Positions 1-11,302 of a stretch of 64,000 bases of DNA are shown piece by piece. The position numbers and the translations under genes are program-made. The notes under the pieces are model-generated. The model saw nothing but the letters and a program-made list of their open reading frames with translations. It was not told where the DNA came from and ran no database searches. The stretch comes from Arabidopsis thaliana (Eukaryota; Streptophyta; Magnoliopsida; Brassicales; Brassicaceae): positions 3,596,101 through 3,660,100 of the forward strand of contig NC_003074.8 in NCBI RefSeq assembly GCF_000001735.4. Reading direction: 5' to 3'. Each line of letters starts with the position of its first letter. Within the stretch, counting starts at the first letter, position 1.

Positions 1-2
1 AC

Positions 3-1578
3 GCAGCTCTCAAGCTCAAGATTTTTGTAGCCACTGTTGGTCTACGTGAACCGGAGATCGAATCAGTGGCTAGAGCCGTTCTGCCAAAATTCTACATGGA
101 CGACGTAAGCATGGACACGTGGAGGGTTTTCAGCTCGTGTAAGAAGAGGGTCGTGGTCACGAGAATGCCTCGAGTTATGGTGGAGAGGTTTGCTAAGGAG
201 CATCTTAGAGCAGATGAGGTCATCGGTACGGAACTGATTGTAAACCGGTTCGGTTTTGTCACCGGTTTGATTCGCGAAACGGATGTTGATCAGTCTGCTT
301 TGAACCGTGTCGCTAATTTGTTTGTTGGTCGGAGGCCTCAACTAGGTCTTGGAAAACCGGCTTTGACCGCCTCTACAAATTTCTTATCGTTATGTGAGGT
401 AAACATTCTAAATTATATACCATTGCATGAAGCGAATACTAAAATATAATTGTTACACTTATGAGAAAGAAAAAATCAACTAGCACAATTTTTTAAATCT
501 AACCAAAATAGGAGCATATAGTAACCAAAATATAGTATATCTATAAATCTAACCAAAATATAACGGATCTTTGTATTTTCAACCAAAATATAGTATTTCT
601 TAATATTTCACTAAATCATAAATATCATTCTGAATTTTTTTTTGTCTTTCTATATAGGAGCATATTCATGCACCAATCCCGGAGAACTACAACCACGGTG
701 ACCAACAACTTCAGCTACGTCCACTTCCGGTGATATTTCACGACGGAAGACTAGTGAAGCGGCCAACGCCGGCCACCGCTCTCATCATCCTCCTTTGGAT
801 CCCATTTGGAATCATTCTCGCCGTGATCCGGATCTTTCTTGGAGCCGTCCTCCCATTGTGGGCCACACCTTACGTCTCTCAGATATTCGGTGGCCATATC
901 ATCGTCAAAGGAAAGCCTCCTCAGCCACCGGCGGCTGGAAAATCCGGCGTGCTCTTTGTGTGTACTCACAGAACCCTAATGGACCCTGTGGTATTATCTT
1001 ATGTCCTCGGACGTAGCATCCCAGCCGTTACTTACTCAATCTCGCGCTTATCAGAGATCTTATCTCCCATTCCAACCGTCCGATTGACAAGAATCCGAGA
1101 TGTGGATGCGGCTAAGATCAAACAACAACTGTCAAAAGGAGATCTAGTGGTTTGTCCTGAGGGAACCACTTGTCGTGAACCGTTTTTGTTAAGATTCAGC
1201 GCGCTTTTCGCTGAGTTAACGGATAGGATTGTTCCGGTTGCGATGAACTACAGAGTCGGATTCTTCCACGCGACTACAGCGAGAGGCTGGAAGGGTTTGG
1301 ACCCAATTTTCTTCTTCATGAACCCAAGACCGGTTTACGAGATTACGTTCTTGAACCAGCTTCCTATGGAGGCAACATGTTCGTCCGGGAAGAGCCCGCA
1401 TGACGTGGCGAACTATGTTCAGAGAATCTTGGCGGCTACGTTAGGGTTTGAGTGCACCAACTTCACAAGAAAAGATAAGTATAGGGTTCTCGCTGGAAAC
1501 GATGGAACGGTGTCGTACTTGTCGTTGCTAGACCAATTGAAGAAGGTGGTTAGCACTTTCGAGCCTTGTCTCCATTGA
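3..1578 (+). CDS. GPAT5: Glycerol-3-phosphate sn-2-acyltransferase GPAT5, 5' end cut by window
   Basis: Two coding exons are visible, 3-398 and 658-1578, joined at a GT-AG intron in phase 0 (438 residues seen). Land-plant GPATs of this clade are about 500 residues, so roughly 60 N-terminal residues lie left of the window. The first exon belongs to the HAD-like phosphatase region of the family. The second carries hydrophobic segments, the acyltransferase motif HRTLMD (codons from 967) and the PEGTTCRE block (about 1157), which bind catalytic histidine/aspartate and glycerol phosphate respectively. By family knowledge the enzyme uses acyl-CoA and glycerol-3-phosphate to make sn-2 acylglycerols for suberin in root and seed coat, at the ER. 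The GPAT5 assignment rests on recognising the sequence; close paralogues such as GPAT7 are the main alternative. Confidence 0.93.
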
Positions 1579-3675
1579 AAATACTAGAAGTATAGATCAT
1601 CCGATGATTTTCTCTCTGTTTTAATATATTAGATCAGTAGTTTCAAATTAAACCTGTTTGCAGTTTCTTTCTTTCGATTTTAGTTTTGTTTGTGATAAAA
1701 GTTTGAGATGATTTTTTTATATGGTCAAGTGTTGAATTCTTGTTTAAATGTTATTCTTTTTCAAATATGTATGTAACTCCCCATAACCAATGTTGATGAA
1801 TAATATATATGAAGGGATAAATATTTTGCTGGTCATTATATTATGAATTGCTGTTAAAAAAATTCCAGCAATTCATTTGCTTCAAAAATATTTTTGTCGA
1901 TCAAATTATTTATTTTGAATGTCGAAACCATATACTGTACAGTATAATTAACTGTTATCAACGTTGGTTCACTTAAAACGTTCTTTTAATTAGGTTCTTA
2001 ACTTCTTATTATATTCAAATATCCAACCCACTAATGGCCACATTTTCGTTTACATACATCAAACACCTATAATAAATTAAAAATATAATAATTGCATTGT
2101 ATTTACATTTTGTAACACGTTGAAACTATTAGAGGAAGGAAAAATAAAGAAATCAAATTCTAACAAAATTTATGAATTTGTTGGATTAGTAGCCAAACAT
2201 ATTCAAATTTGGTGGGCAGATAAGAAATAGACAAACTCGTTGACCAGAAGACTTTCGCTGCCACTGGATCACTTTTCTCGTTCCAGTTGGCCTACCTCGC
2301 CAGTTCCACGCCATCTTTCATAAACCTCTTTTTGCTTTCATTATGATGAAATACTTTGGGTTATAAAAATATAGAGTATGTATTTGGGTATTTATATGAA
2401 TTTATTCCGCATAAGTGTACGAAAATTATACTGTAGATGGCAATTGATAAAGCATCCAATTATATATGTTTGTTATTTCTCCTAAACCTATATATATATC
2501 TTTTGTTGTAAGGAGTAAAATTGTATTCTGAAAAATAAAAGTCCCGAGTCCGAGTGTGTTATCCTACTAATTTCAAAACATTTAGGGTTACGAGTGGTAA
2601 ATATATCTTTAAGTTCTGACATCAACTAAGCGTATTTATGTAATGGGAATTGATCTTTGATTTCGGTTAACTATTTTAGCGGTTTGCAGGAGTAGGTATT
2701 TAAATAACTTTGTTACCAAATGACAAATGTCAGAAATTGATTGCCAAAGAGAAGAGTTCAAATAAAAGATAAGGCGAAAATGCTGTGGAGAACATTGGAG
2801 ACATGATTGGCGTGCTTTTTATATGGGATCCTAGCTAACAGAGCAAAATATATTAAGTTACAGAATACAGAAGCACTAAATGGAAATAAGTGGTAAAAAT
2901 AGCTTCGAATACATTAGCTCCATCTGTTTCACATGCGGTAAACTGAACCTTATAGTTATAGCTCATTTTGCAGGTTTTAGTGTACAAGATGTTGCAAAGA
3001 AAGAAATGTGAGATCCGTGTGATATAAAGAACGGCCACAACCATTATCGACATACCTTACTCGTATGCATTTTCAGTAACAGGCACACAAATGTTCTTCC
3101 AAATTAAACAAAATCATAGTTCTGTTAAAGTTTAATATATCAGATTGTCAAACGATTATCTGTAAAATTAAGTTCTTGCAATACCCACTAATTTTACCAT
3201 TTGGAGCCTAGTCAGAGATTGGCATTTTGGGAAGATGGAATTATAAACAATAAAATTCAATGTGAAAAATCTGTTGGTAGATCTGAATCAAAATACACAG
3301 CAAGAATGCATCACTATAACATATAGTCGTTAAATCTACTCAAACATATATACTGAAGTCATCAGAAAACAAAAATTATGATGAAAGCTGAGAGAAGTAA
3401 AAATCCTAAAATAATGGATCAGTATGATCTAGAGATACTTACTTATATATGAACCAGAAAAAAATTAGGATCATATGAAATAATTTGGATTCTTTTTTCG
3501 GAAAGCTAAGATCATTTGAGAGGTTCAAAACATCTACAAGAATTCAAGATAGAGAGAAAATGAACATACCAAAAAGTTCTCGAGCTATATCCAAGAAATA
3601 CCTCCGATCTGTGAATTCCTACAAAAAGATTGGACTATGAAATTTCCAATCAACACAAACCTGTTTCTATGTGTA
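1579..3675. other. AT-rich spacer between GPAT5 and MIR172C
   Basis: No open frame or RNA gene can be supported here. The right part, roughly 2850-3675, lies downstream of the MIR172C hairpin on the minus strand and may be 3' primary-transcript sequence, but I see no decisive splice or polyadenylation signal. Confidence 0.5.
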
Positions 3676-3808
3676 AGCCACTGATTGCAGCTGCAGCATC
3701 ATCAAGATTCTCATACATACATCAAAAATCTAATCATAAATGGGTTTATTTACACGAATACTTGATGATTTGTGAATCTTGATGATGCTCCAACAGCGAA
3801 CAGTAGCT
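3676..3808 (-). ncRNA. MIR172C: MIR172C precursor hairpin
   Basis: On the minus strand this 133-nt segment folds into a long hairpin. The 3' arm contains the 21-nt mature miR172c sequence (complement of 3691-3711, beginning AGAATCTTGATGATGC). The 5' arm contains its near-complement, the star strand (3771-3791, beginning GGAGCATCATCAAGATTC on the minus strand). Pairing continues below the duplex. From established knowledge, miR172 represses AP2-like transcription factors and promotes flowering and adult phase. The star sequence starting GGAGC, together with the CAG 3' end of the mature strand, points to MIR172C rather than 172A, B, D or E. A TATA box lies about 150 nt upstream. Confidence 0.95.
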
Positions 3809-5990
3809 GGTTGATGATAGGGATGTATGTAGTGATTTGGTTTTGTCTTGGATCTTTTCAAGACTCAAGACGGCACCATTTTGCTGGAAACATGAAACCC
3901 TAATTTCAATCCTTAATCTAGAGTCTAGCTAGTGACCTAGAAAGAGATAGATGTAGACTTTTATATATATGAAGCGATAAAGAAGAGCCTATTTGGTGTT
4001 TTCTCCAATGATGTGCATAAAATATATATAATTAACAAATTAAAAATACGTTAACTGAGATCTCAGATACTCAGGTCATTAGTACAAAGTACAAACGTCT
4101 AATAGAGGCCAATTTTGTCATCCATATTCAATTCAAACCATATCATTTGCCATAACCGTACCCATATATAGATATTTGTTAGTCTACAAAAGACTGTATA
4201 AATCGTTTTATCTTGTGTTCAAGCCATCAACTATGATATCAAATTACCAGATCACTCATGCTAAAGAATCCATCGAAATGTATTAAGTTTGTCGAAGTTC
4301 GTTACTCTATATGGTGGATTTTAAATATTTGATTTGGTTAGATAATTTTTAGTTATACCGTCAAATAAATTTCCAACTATTTAGTCAGCGAATTTAAAGA
4401 TCAAACACTAATCATCAGTAATGGTTTGCTGAAAATCGTCAGAATTTCTTTTACTAGTGAGCAAGTTTTAAGATGAAATAAAAGGTGTGAAACGAAATAG
4501 AGAAAAGGTAGAGAGGGAAGAGACAAGCGTGAGACACGGAGAAGTGGAACTGATCTCTTTACGTTCCTCGTACGTTTACCAAGTTACACTGCTTTCCATA
4601 TTTCTATATTATTATTCCCTCCATCCCTTTCTTCACATACTTTATGTAACTTCTTTTTAAAAACCAATTATTTGTATTCTAATTGATTGAATCAAATAGT
4701 TTCTATAAGACTATAAATAAACATAATTCGAATTCAAATTCGGCAGCGTTGAAAGATATATGTTGAACAATACATTACCACACTTATTAGTAGAATATAT
4801 TTATTTCTAGAGTCTCAAAACATAAGCCAAAAAGCCGAAAGCACCTTTTTATCTTTGTGGGTTTGGTGCAATGGATCATATATATGGTACATTAGCATTT
4901 TTATCATCTTTCTCTTTTATCATTTTTCTTGTATTGTCGGGCTTGCGTCAGGCCTGTACTTATCTTCATACAACATTATTTATGTACATAACCAGAATTC
5001 AGGCCACAAACAATACGTGAGCTATTCAGGATCACGAGGTCCACGCGCTCGCTCACCTTCCTCTTTCCTCAAAGGCTTTAGCTAATTGTTAACTAGATGG
5101 AAAACAGTGCTATGGTTGAATTTTAACATATTGGTTACTACTATCTCAATAATATTTTGTAATACAAATGTCGGTAGATGAATTGATATACCACCTTCAT
5201 GGATGATGAAGATCCACTTTTAAAGCCCAATTTTTTGTTTTTCTTCGATGCCGAAATCAATATGGGCACATGTGGATCCTACTATAGCAGTTCCTCAATT
5301 TGAGTTAAAAATCTTTGGGTTTTAGGCTTTTAGCCCAAGGAAAAAAAAAAAAAAAAGAACCAATTTTTATTTTTTATAATTTAATAAGAACCAAATTATT
5401 CATCATTATATACTTCTGACAACAAATATTTACTATGTATATTATATAGTGAAGAAGCTGTGACATGAAACAGATTCAAGCCAATCGTCTGATTAGCTAG
5501 AGAATCACTGTCATAATCTATTAGTTGACAAAGAATGAATGACACTAGTACAGTAGTTAATATGAGTGCGGATTCTCGTAATCTCAACGTATCTACGTCA
5601 ATAAGCTCATTTATACATCATTAAATTAAAGTACAACATTCCAATTTATGTTTGGTGGGTTCCTTTTTATCAAGACGTATACGATTATACCAAACCTTTA
5701 TCCATAATTATTTTTAAATGATACATTTCGTAAATATTAATATTACGATTATTATTTTTAAACCTAAAATCTTTGAATTTTATAAAATTTTAAAATTGAT
5801 AAAAAAGATACGGGATTTTTTTTGAGTTAATTGATTTTCTAATAAAGATATTGGATTCTTAGTGTTTTTTTTATTCTATAATTTATTTATAACGCGGAAA
5901 TAAAAAGCAAAATAATTAATTAAGTGAGGAGAGTTTTAATATTTTGATGTTTATTTCTAAATTCATCTCTTTTTTCCACTTCTGTTCAGC
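3809..5990. other. Spacer: MIR172C promoter side and MYB65 upstream region
   Basis: AT-rich sequence with no supported gene. The part next to 3809 should hold the MIR172C leader and promoter. A (A)n run lies at about 5340-5356. AGCCCA/TGGGC motifs at about 5223, 5262 and 5332 resemble site II elements, but their target gene is unclear. Confidence 0.4.
3961..3970 (-). promoter_or_regulatory. Probable TATA box of MIR172C
   Basis: Read on the minus strand this is a TATATATAA-type sequence about 150 nt upstream of the hairpin. A start site about 30 nt downstream (near 3930) would leave a 5' leader of roughly 120 nt. This is inference from position and motif only. Confidence 0.5.
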
Positions 5991-6105
5991 TCTGATGAAT
6001 CTTCTTCCTCTGTTACTTTGATCTCTTTCTCCATCCTTGTCTCTGTCGATTCTCTGAGATATCTTCTCTCGAGCTTTTTCCCGCGTTATCTCTCTCCCAC
6101 TCCTG

Positions 6106-6890
6106 GTAATATTTTCTTCTTCTTCTTCTTCTAGATTGTTCTTCCGTTACTAGCTCTTGAATCCATTTCCACGGATCTCTGATCTTCAATCTCTGTTTTC
6201 ATTCTCTCTAATCAGTTGTTGAGCTTGATATTTTTAGCTAACGTTTTTCCGATTCAAATTTACGATTTGTGTGTTTTCCGATAACCAAATCGGATATCTT
6301 CAGCTCAAACTCGAGCTCCGATTTCGTCTCATGTTGTAGATCTCGACGACTTCGTATTTGTCTATGGTTTGCTGATTGTATTCAGATTGCTAGATACTCA
6401 ATATAGAGCTTACTTTTACCTCAGCTAGGGTTCGTCTTTGTTGTACCTTTAGTTGCTGCTTTTTGATTCTTGTATATATGGATTTTGATTGTTCAATCGT
6501 AATTTCTGGTTCATTGAAAATCGATTTATTAGTATTCGAAATTGGAACTAAGATTTAGAGATTGCGAATTTGATACAGAAGTCATTTCAAAGTATCAGAG
6601 CTATAAAATGGTGCTTAGCTAGTTTCTGGTTTCCATTTCTGGATTTTCATTCAAATACGAAATCTATTCGTCAAAATGGTGTCACTAGTGTTCTGTAGAA
6701 ATTTCATTACAGACTTTTAGTTGTTGCCTAGTATCAACTCATATCTCAGCGGTAGATATGATGAATCTACTAGACATATTTTTCAATTATCGCCTCCTTT
6801 TACAAGTTTATCATGTCATTATTTTGTTGATAACTACATGAATGCTGGCTGAAATATTAATTTGTCTCTTTTTCCTCTTAATTGGTTCAG
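6106..6890 (+). other. Leader intron of MYB65
   Basis: A CT-rich exon-like segment (about 5990-6105, typical of Arabidopsis 5' UTRs) ends at the donor TCCTG|GTAAT. The matching acceptor GGTTCAG|GTTGG ends at 6890, 65 nt before the MYB65 start codon. The intron is 785 nt and begins with a CTT microsatellite at about 6113-6133. A long leader intron suggests intron-dependent expression control, which is inference. Confidence 0.65.
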
Positions 6891-6901
6891 GTTGGAGCTT
6901 G

Positions 6902-6949
6902 ATGTCTAAATTGTTATTGAACTGCTGGAGTCTGTCTTGCTTTAAGTAG
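6902..6949 (+). promoter_or_regulatory. Upstream ORF (15 codons) in the MYB65 leader
   Basis: After the leader intron an ATG at 6902 opens a 15-codon frame (begins MSKLLLNCW) ending in TAG at 6947-6949, only 6 nt before the main ATG at 6956. A ribosome starting here would finish just before the main start, so it could dampen MYB65 translation. Not proven. Confidence 0.55.
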
Positions 6950-6955
6950 AAAGAG

Positions 6956-8829
6956 ATGAGTTACACGACGGCGACTGCTGATAGTGATGATGGTATGCAC
7001 TCCAGCATCCATAATGAATCACCAGCTCCTGATAGTATTAGCAATGGCTGCAGAAGTAGAGGGAAAAGAAGTGTCCTGAAGAAAGGACCATGGACTTCAA
7101 CTGAAGACGGGATTTTAATTGATTATGTAAAGAAGCACGGCGAGGGTAACTGGAATGCTGTGCAGAAACACACTAGCCTGGCCCGTTGTGGTAAAAGCTG
7201 TCGTCTGAGATGGGCTAATCATCTGAGGCCAAACTTGAAGAAAGGAGCATTTAGCCAAGAAGAAGAACAGCTCATTGTTGAAATGCACGCCAAGATGGGA
7301 AATAAATGGGCACAGATGGCTGAACATGTAAGTAGTTTTGTAACTGCGGAAGCTACCTGATCATGGTCCATTTTCATATTTTGATATTCTTTGTGAGCCT
7401 AAAGACTAATTAATCTCTGGTATGATGTTTTCTTCTTGTTTACCAGTTACCTGGTCGAACAGATAATGAGATAAAGAATTATTGGAACACTCGTATCAAG
7501 AGGAGACAACGAGCAGGCTTACCACTTTACCCTCCTGAAATCTATGTTGATGACCTTCATTGGAGCGAAGAGTATACAAAGAGTAATATCATAAGAGTAG
7601 ATAGAAGAAGAAGACATCAAGATTTCTTGCAGTTGGGGAATTCTAAAGATAATGTCTTATTTGACGATCTAAATTTTGCTGCTAGCTTGTTACCTGCCGC
7701 TTCTGACCTATCAGATTTGGTTGCATGCAACATGCTAGGAACTGGCGCAAGTTCTTCCCGGTATGAGAGCTACATGCCACCAATATTGCCTTCCCCAAAG
7801 CAAATCTGGGAATCTGGATCTCGGTTTCCCATGTGCAGCAGTAACATAAAGCATGAATTCCAATCGCCGGAACACTTTCAGAATACGGCTGTACAGAAGA
7901 ATCCCAGATCTTGCAGTATCTCGCCTTGTGATGTTGATCATCATCCTTATGAAAACCAACATTCGTCTCATATGATGATGGTTCCTGATAGCCATACAGT
8001 TACGTATGGCATGCATCCTACTTCTAAGCCCTTGTTTGGGGCAGTGAAGCTGGAGCTCCCTTCATTCCAATATTCAGAAACTAGTGCATTTGATCAGTGG
8101 AAGACGACTCCGTCACCTCCACACTCAGATCTCCTTGACTCTGTTGATGCCTATATTCAATCTCCACCACCATCGCAGGTAGAGGAGTCAGATTGTTTCT
8201 CTTCATGCGACACCGGCCTACTAGATATGTTACTTCATGAGGCCAAGATCAAAACTAGTGCGAAGCACAGTTTGTTGATGTCATCACCCCAGAAGAGTTT
8301 CAGTTCAACTACTTGCACGACCAATGTTACTCAGAATGTACCACGTGGCAGCGAAAACCTGATCAAATCAGGAGAATATGAAGATTCCCAAAAGTATTTG
8401 GGTCGCTCCGAGATTACAAGTCCCTCGCAACTTAGTGCAGGTGGTTTTTCATCAGGTGAGTTGATCAAAGTTACTTGTTGATTGGTATCTTATCTACTCT
8501 TGTTCCATATTGATTCTTATGCAGCTGTGTTGGTTTTCGTATATGAAGCTTTTGCAGGGAATGTTGTAAAGACAGAAGAGTTGGATCAGGTTTGGGAACC
8601 AAAGAGAGTTGATATAACACGGCCTGATGTTTTACTTGCGTCGAGCTGGCTTGACCAAGGCTGTTATGGCATTGTTAGTGACACAAGCAGCATGAGTGAT
8701 GCGCTTGCACTTCTTGGTGGTGACGACATTGGGAACAGTTACGTGACTGTTGGGTCATCATCAGGTCAAGCACCACGAGGCGTCGGGTCTTATGGATGGA
8801 CCAATATGCCTCCTGTTTGGTCGCTGTAA
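6956..8829 (+). CDS. MYB65: R2R3-MYB transcription factor MYB65 (GAMYB class)
   Basis: Coding exons 6956-7327, 7447-8455 and 8549-8829 give 553 residues. R2 and R3 MYB repeats occupy about residues 42-145, with the regular tryptophans (GPWTSTED, GNWNAVQ, LRWANHLRP, NKWAQMA, NYWNTR) that contact DNA. An intron splits R3 after AEH. The long C-terminal part is Ser/Pro rich and ends in the GAMYB-type tail DVLLASSWLDQG. GAMYBs act in the nucleus downstream of gibberellin; MYB65 and MYB33 act redundantly in anther tapetum and the seed aleurone. A miR159 site lies in the third exon. The last acceptor is ambiguous: 8549 is chosen because it matches the family, but 8558 also stays in frame and drops three residues. 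Confidence 0.95.
8051..8071 (+). promoter_or_regulatory. miR159 target site in MYB65 mRNA
   Basis: This 21-nt stretch, encoding the ELPSFQ region, is complementary to miR159a except for one G:U pair near the miRNA 3' end and two U:U mismatches: at miRNA position 1 and near position 7. The central positions are paired, so cleavage is expected. miR159 control of MYB33/MYB65 is established knowledge. Confidence 0.92.
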
Positions 8830-9358
8830 CAAAATGAACCATATCACACAATTTGAATCTTTCTGTATTTTCATGCACCTGGCTTACATGACTTGGTGGT
8901 TTGTTATAGTTGAGAGAAGATTTGTGGACTTGGTAAAAATTTGGATTTTCTTCACCTGATTTTTCTTATACTTGGAAGGCATTTATATATACTCATTTCT
9001 TGTTCCTGCTACTTCCATCATACTAGCTCGATTGGTTTTGTTTAGATTGTAAAGAAGCAAATCAAAATTAGGGCTTATTGTAGCCCAACCTCTAATTGGG
9101 ACCGGAGACACAGCAGCATGAGCGATGCGCTTTATTTCACAACTTGAAACTAGACGCTAATCAAACGTTACATAAGATTATGTAAAAAACAACATACTCC
9201 ATAATAGTGGCTCCAGCACTCTCAATATATAGAGACATCAAAGGGAAATGAATCATTACAAATAATAAAAAAGTTTTAGGTCTTGCTTCTCGCAAAGTAA
9301 CGGTGCCCCAAGAGGATTAAAACCCAAAATTCTCATGGGACTCCGAAATGATTTTACC
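8830..9358. other. Short spacer between convergent MYB65 and ZRF1A
   Basis: Holds the 3' UTRs of both genes. The only structure I see is a 26-bp copy of MYB65 coding sequence at 9107-9132, listed separately. Confidence 0.5.
9107..9132 (+). repeat. Stray partial copy of MYB65 coding sequence
   Basis: 26 nt here match 8680-8706 inside MYB65 except for one missing nucleotide and one substitution (both contain GCAGCATGAG and GATGCGCTT). The copy lies about 280 nt past the stop codon in the same orientation. Confidence 0.6.
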
Positions 9359-11302
9359 TCATACTCCGGTTTTCTTGTTTCTAATGATTTCCTTAAGCTC
9401 TGCAAACTTCTTCTTGCATTGGTTCATCGTTTTACCAGGGACAGCTGCAGCTACTCTCTCCCATCTTTGGCTTGTCTCTTTCGGGAATGTCTTTAAAGCT
9501 TGAACCAAAGCTCTTTCTTGCACAGTCGACCAACTATCTGCGTCTGAACTTCCACCTACTTCACCATTGTTGTCTGAGCTTTGACTGCTCGAGCTTTTCC
9601 CCACAACAGTCTCTTTAGAGGGCTTTGCATTTGTTGTGGTCGTCATTGTGGGTAGAGATTCTCCGAGCTCCTCTCTTGTGGAGAGAGGGGATGTGATTGA
9701 AGCAGAGGGTTTCCTCTTCTCGAGGAAAGAATCGAATGCTTTAGCTGAATCTGGTTTTTGCAGGAGAACTGTTTTAGTTGCTTTCAGAATTTCCTCTACA
9801 GATCTTCCTGTACCAATGTACTCTGAAATAACTTCCCATCTCCGCGATGTCCCCTTTGGATATTTTATCATTCCTTTTCTCAGCATATCAATCTCTTCCT
9901 TGCTCCATGGTTGTTTCTTCTGAGTGCTACTATCTAACTGTGAAACTCGGGTTGTAGGCTCTGTGCCACCGTTGGTCTTCTTACTTACTTTTTCTTTAGA
10001 TTCGGCTTCATCATTTCTACTACTGTTGCATCCATCTTTGATCACCTTTGCCAATTCTAGTCCTTCTTTGTTTCCCATTTTATCACATAGATTCTGCAAC
10101 TGCTCGGTGTTAAGTGACATGCATAGATTCTCTATATCTTCCTCAGAGATGTCAAGCAGACGCTGAGCCACGAGAGGAGCTGAGAGAGTTCTAAGACGAT
10201 TTCGTTCTTTGCGTAAGAGCTTCTTCTCTCTTTCCTTAGTTTTCTTTTGTTGTTGTGCAGATTCTGCTGCTCGCTTTTCTTCTTCTTCTTTTCGCCTTTT
10301 CTCTTCTTCAGCAGCAATAGCAGCGTCCTCTTCCTGCTTCTTCTTGGCCTGAATTTTTGCATCTTTTTTCTGTTGCTTCTCAGCCTTTTCTTCCTCTTTT
10401 CTTTTCACAATTCTCGGGTCTTTTCTATACGCATTGTCAACAAGAGTCCTGATTCGAGCATGCTCCTCCTTTCTAGCCTTCACAGTTTTTTTTGCATTCT
10501 CCTTTTCCATCCACCTACGTTCTTCACGGGAATCTGCTTGTTCAAGATCATGCTCCTCTTCATCAGGAAATTCCCTCCAACTCTTGAAAGCGTACCAAAA
10601 GTTGTAGAACTTATCAACATCTTTAAGTGGTGTGTTTTCATCTCCCAAATCTGGAATACGCTGATTCACTGACCACCTAGCATTTCTCTTAAACGCTGGA
10701 CCAAACACCTTGAAAAAGTCTTGCGGCAAGCAATCCGATGGGACCTCGTCATCAAACTCATCAGTGGAGTCAAAAATTCTTCTCCTAGTTGGGTCCATCA
10801 ATACCTCATATGCTTCTTGAATCGCTTTGAAGCGAGATTCAATCTCATCTTTTTTTGCCTCCTTGGCTTCTTCTGTTTCCTCTAACAGAAGGAGACTAGC
10901 GAGTTTATCAGGATGATGCTTCAATGCAGCTTCACGATAACTTTTCCTAATCTGATCTTCCGTCGCAAGATATCTTAGATTGCTCAAACCCAACAACGCA
11001 TAGTGGTCTTGTTGCTGGGTACCAGACTTCTTCTTTCCTTTGTTGGCATACGAGTTGAATGAAGGAACATATTCCTTCTCTTTATCATCTCCCACTTTCT
11101 TATCACCACCTTCATCGTCTGTGGGTTCTTCTGCACAACCATGCAGTTTAAGCGCAGCAGAATGGAAGGCATGACCAGCAGGTTCACGGTTTAAAGCCTT
11201 CACAGGAAGACAATTGGAAAAAGCAAAGAACGGTTTTCCATCCACAAGCTCCTCAGAGTACGTAATTAGCCTAATAGCAGACTCACTTCTCCGGCTCGGC
11301 AT
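9359..11302 (-). CDS. ZRF1A: ZRF1/zuotin-type J-domain and SANT protein
   Basis: A single coding exon of 647 residues on the minus strand. The J domain spans about residues 99-185 with the HPD motif at 130-132. A very Lys/Glu-rich, probably coiled-coil segment follows (about 270-390). Two SANT/MYB-like domains lie near the C-terminus, about 455-510 and 590-640 (PWSKEEIDML, SWSTVQERAL). This order is that of zuotin/ZRF1/MPP11. Yeast and animal members bind ribosomes as Hsp70 co-chaperones, and ZRF1 also reads ubiquitinated H2A; plant ZRF1A/B act in development and chromatin. The start at 11302 is chosen over an in-frame Met at 11377, because an apparent acceptor ending at 11358 closes a leader intron (11358-11795) that would remove the upstream Met. 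Confidence 0.93.
   Translation of the reverse strand: MPSRRSESAIRLITYSEELVDGKPFFAFSNCLPVKALNREPAGHAFHSAALKLHGCAEEPTDDEGGDKKVGDDKEKEYVPSFNSYANKGKKKSGTQQQDHYALLGLSNLRYLATEDQIRKSYREAALKHHPDKLASLLLLEETEEAKEAKKDEIESRFKAIQEAYEVLMDPTRRRIFDSTDEFDDEVPSDCLPQDFFKVFGPAFKRNARWSVNQRIPDLGDENTPLKDVDKFYNFWYAFKSWREFPDEEEHDLEQADSREERRWMEKENAKKTVKARKEEHARIRTLVDNAYRKDPRIVKRKEEEKAEKQQKKDAKIQAKKKQEEDAAIAAEEEKRRKEEEEKRAAESAQQQKKTKEREKKLLRKERNRLRTLSAPLVAQRLLDISEEDIENLCMSLNTEQLQNLCDKMGNKEGLELAKVIKDGCNSSRNDEAESKEKVSKKTNGGTEPTTRVSQLDSSTQKKQPWSKEEIDMLRKGMIKYPKGTSRRWEVISEYIGTGRSVEEILKATKTVLLQKPDSAKAFDSFLEKRKPSASITSPLSTREELGESLPTMTTTTNAKPSKETVVGKSSSSQSSDNNGEVGGSSDADSWSTVQERALVQALKTFPKETSQRWERVAAAVPGKTMNQCKKKFAELKEIIRNKKTGV

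Noticed and set aside
4617-4627. CCCTCCATCCC, resembling one end of a Stowaway element
   Set aside because: No matching inverted end within 500 bp; at most a fragment.
4855-5085. 76-codon frame on the plus strand upstream of MYB65
   Set aside because: Hydrophobic composition comes from AT-rich sequence; no domain or support.
10247-10672. 141-codon Leu/Phe/Ser-rich frame on the plus strand
   Set aside because: It is the antisense of the Lys/Glu-rich coiled-coil region of ZRF1A.
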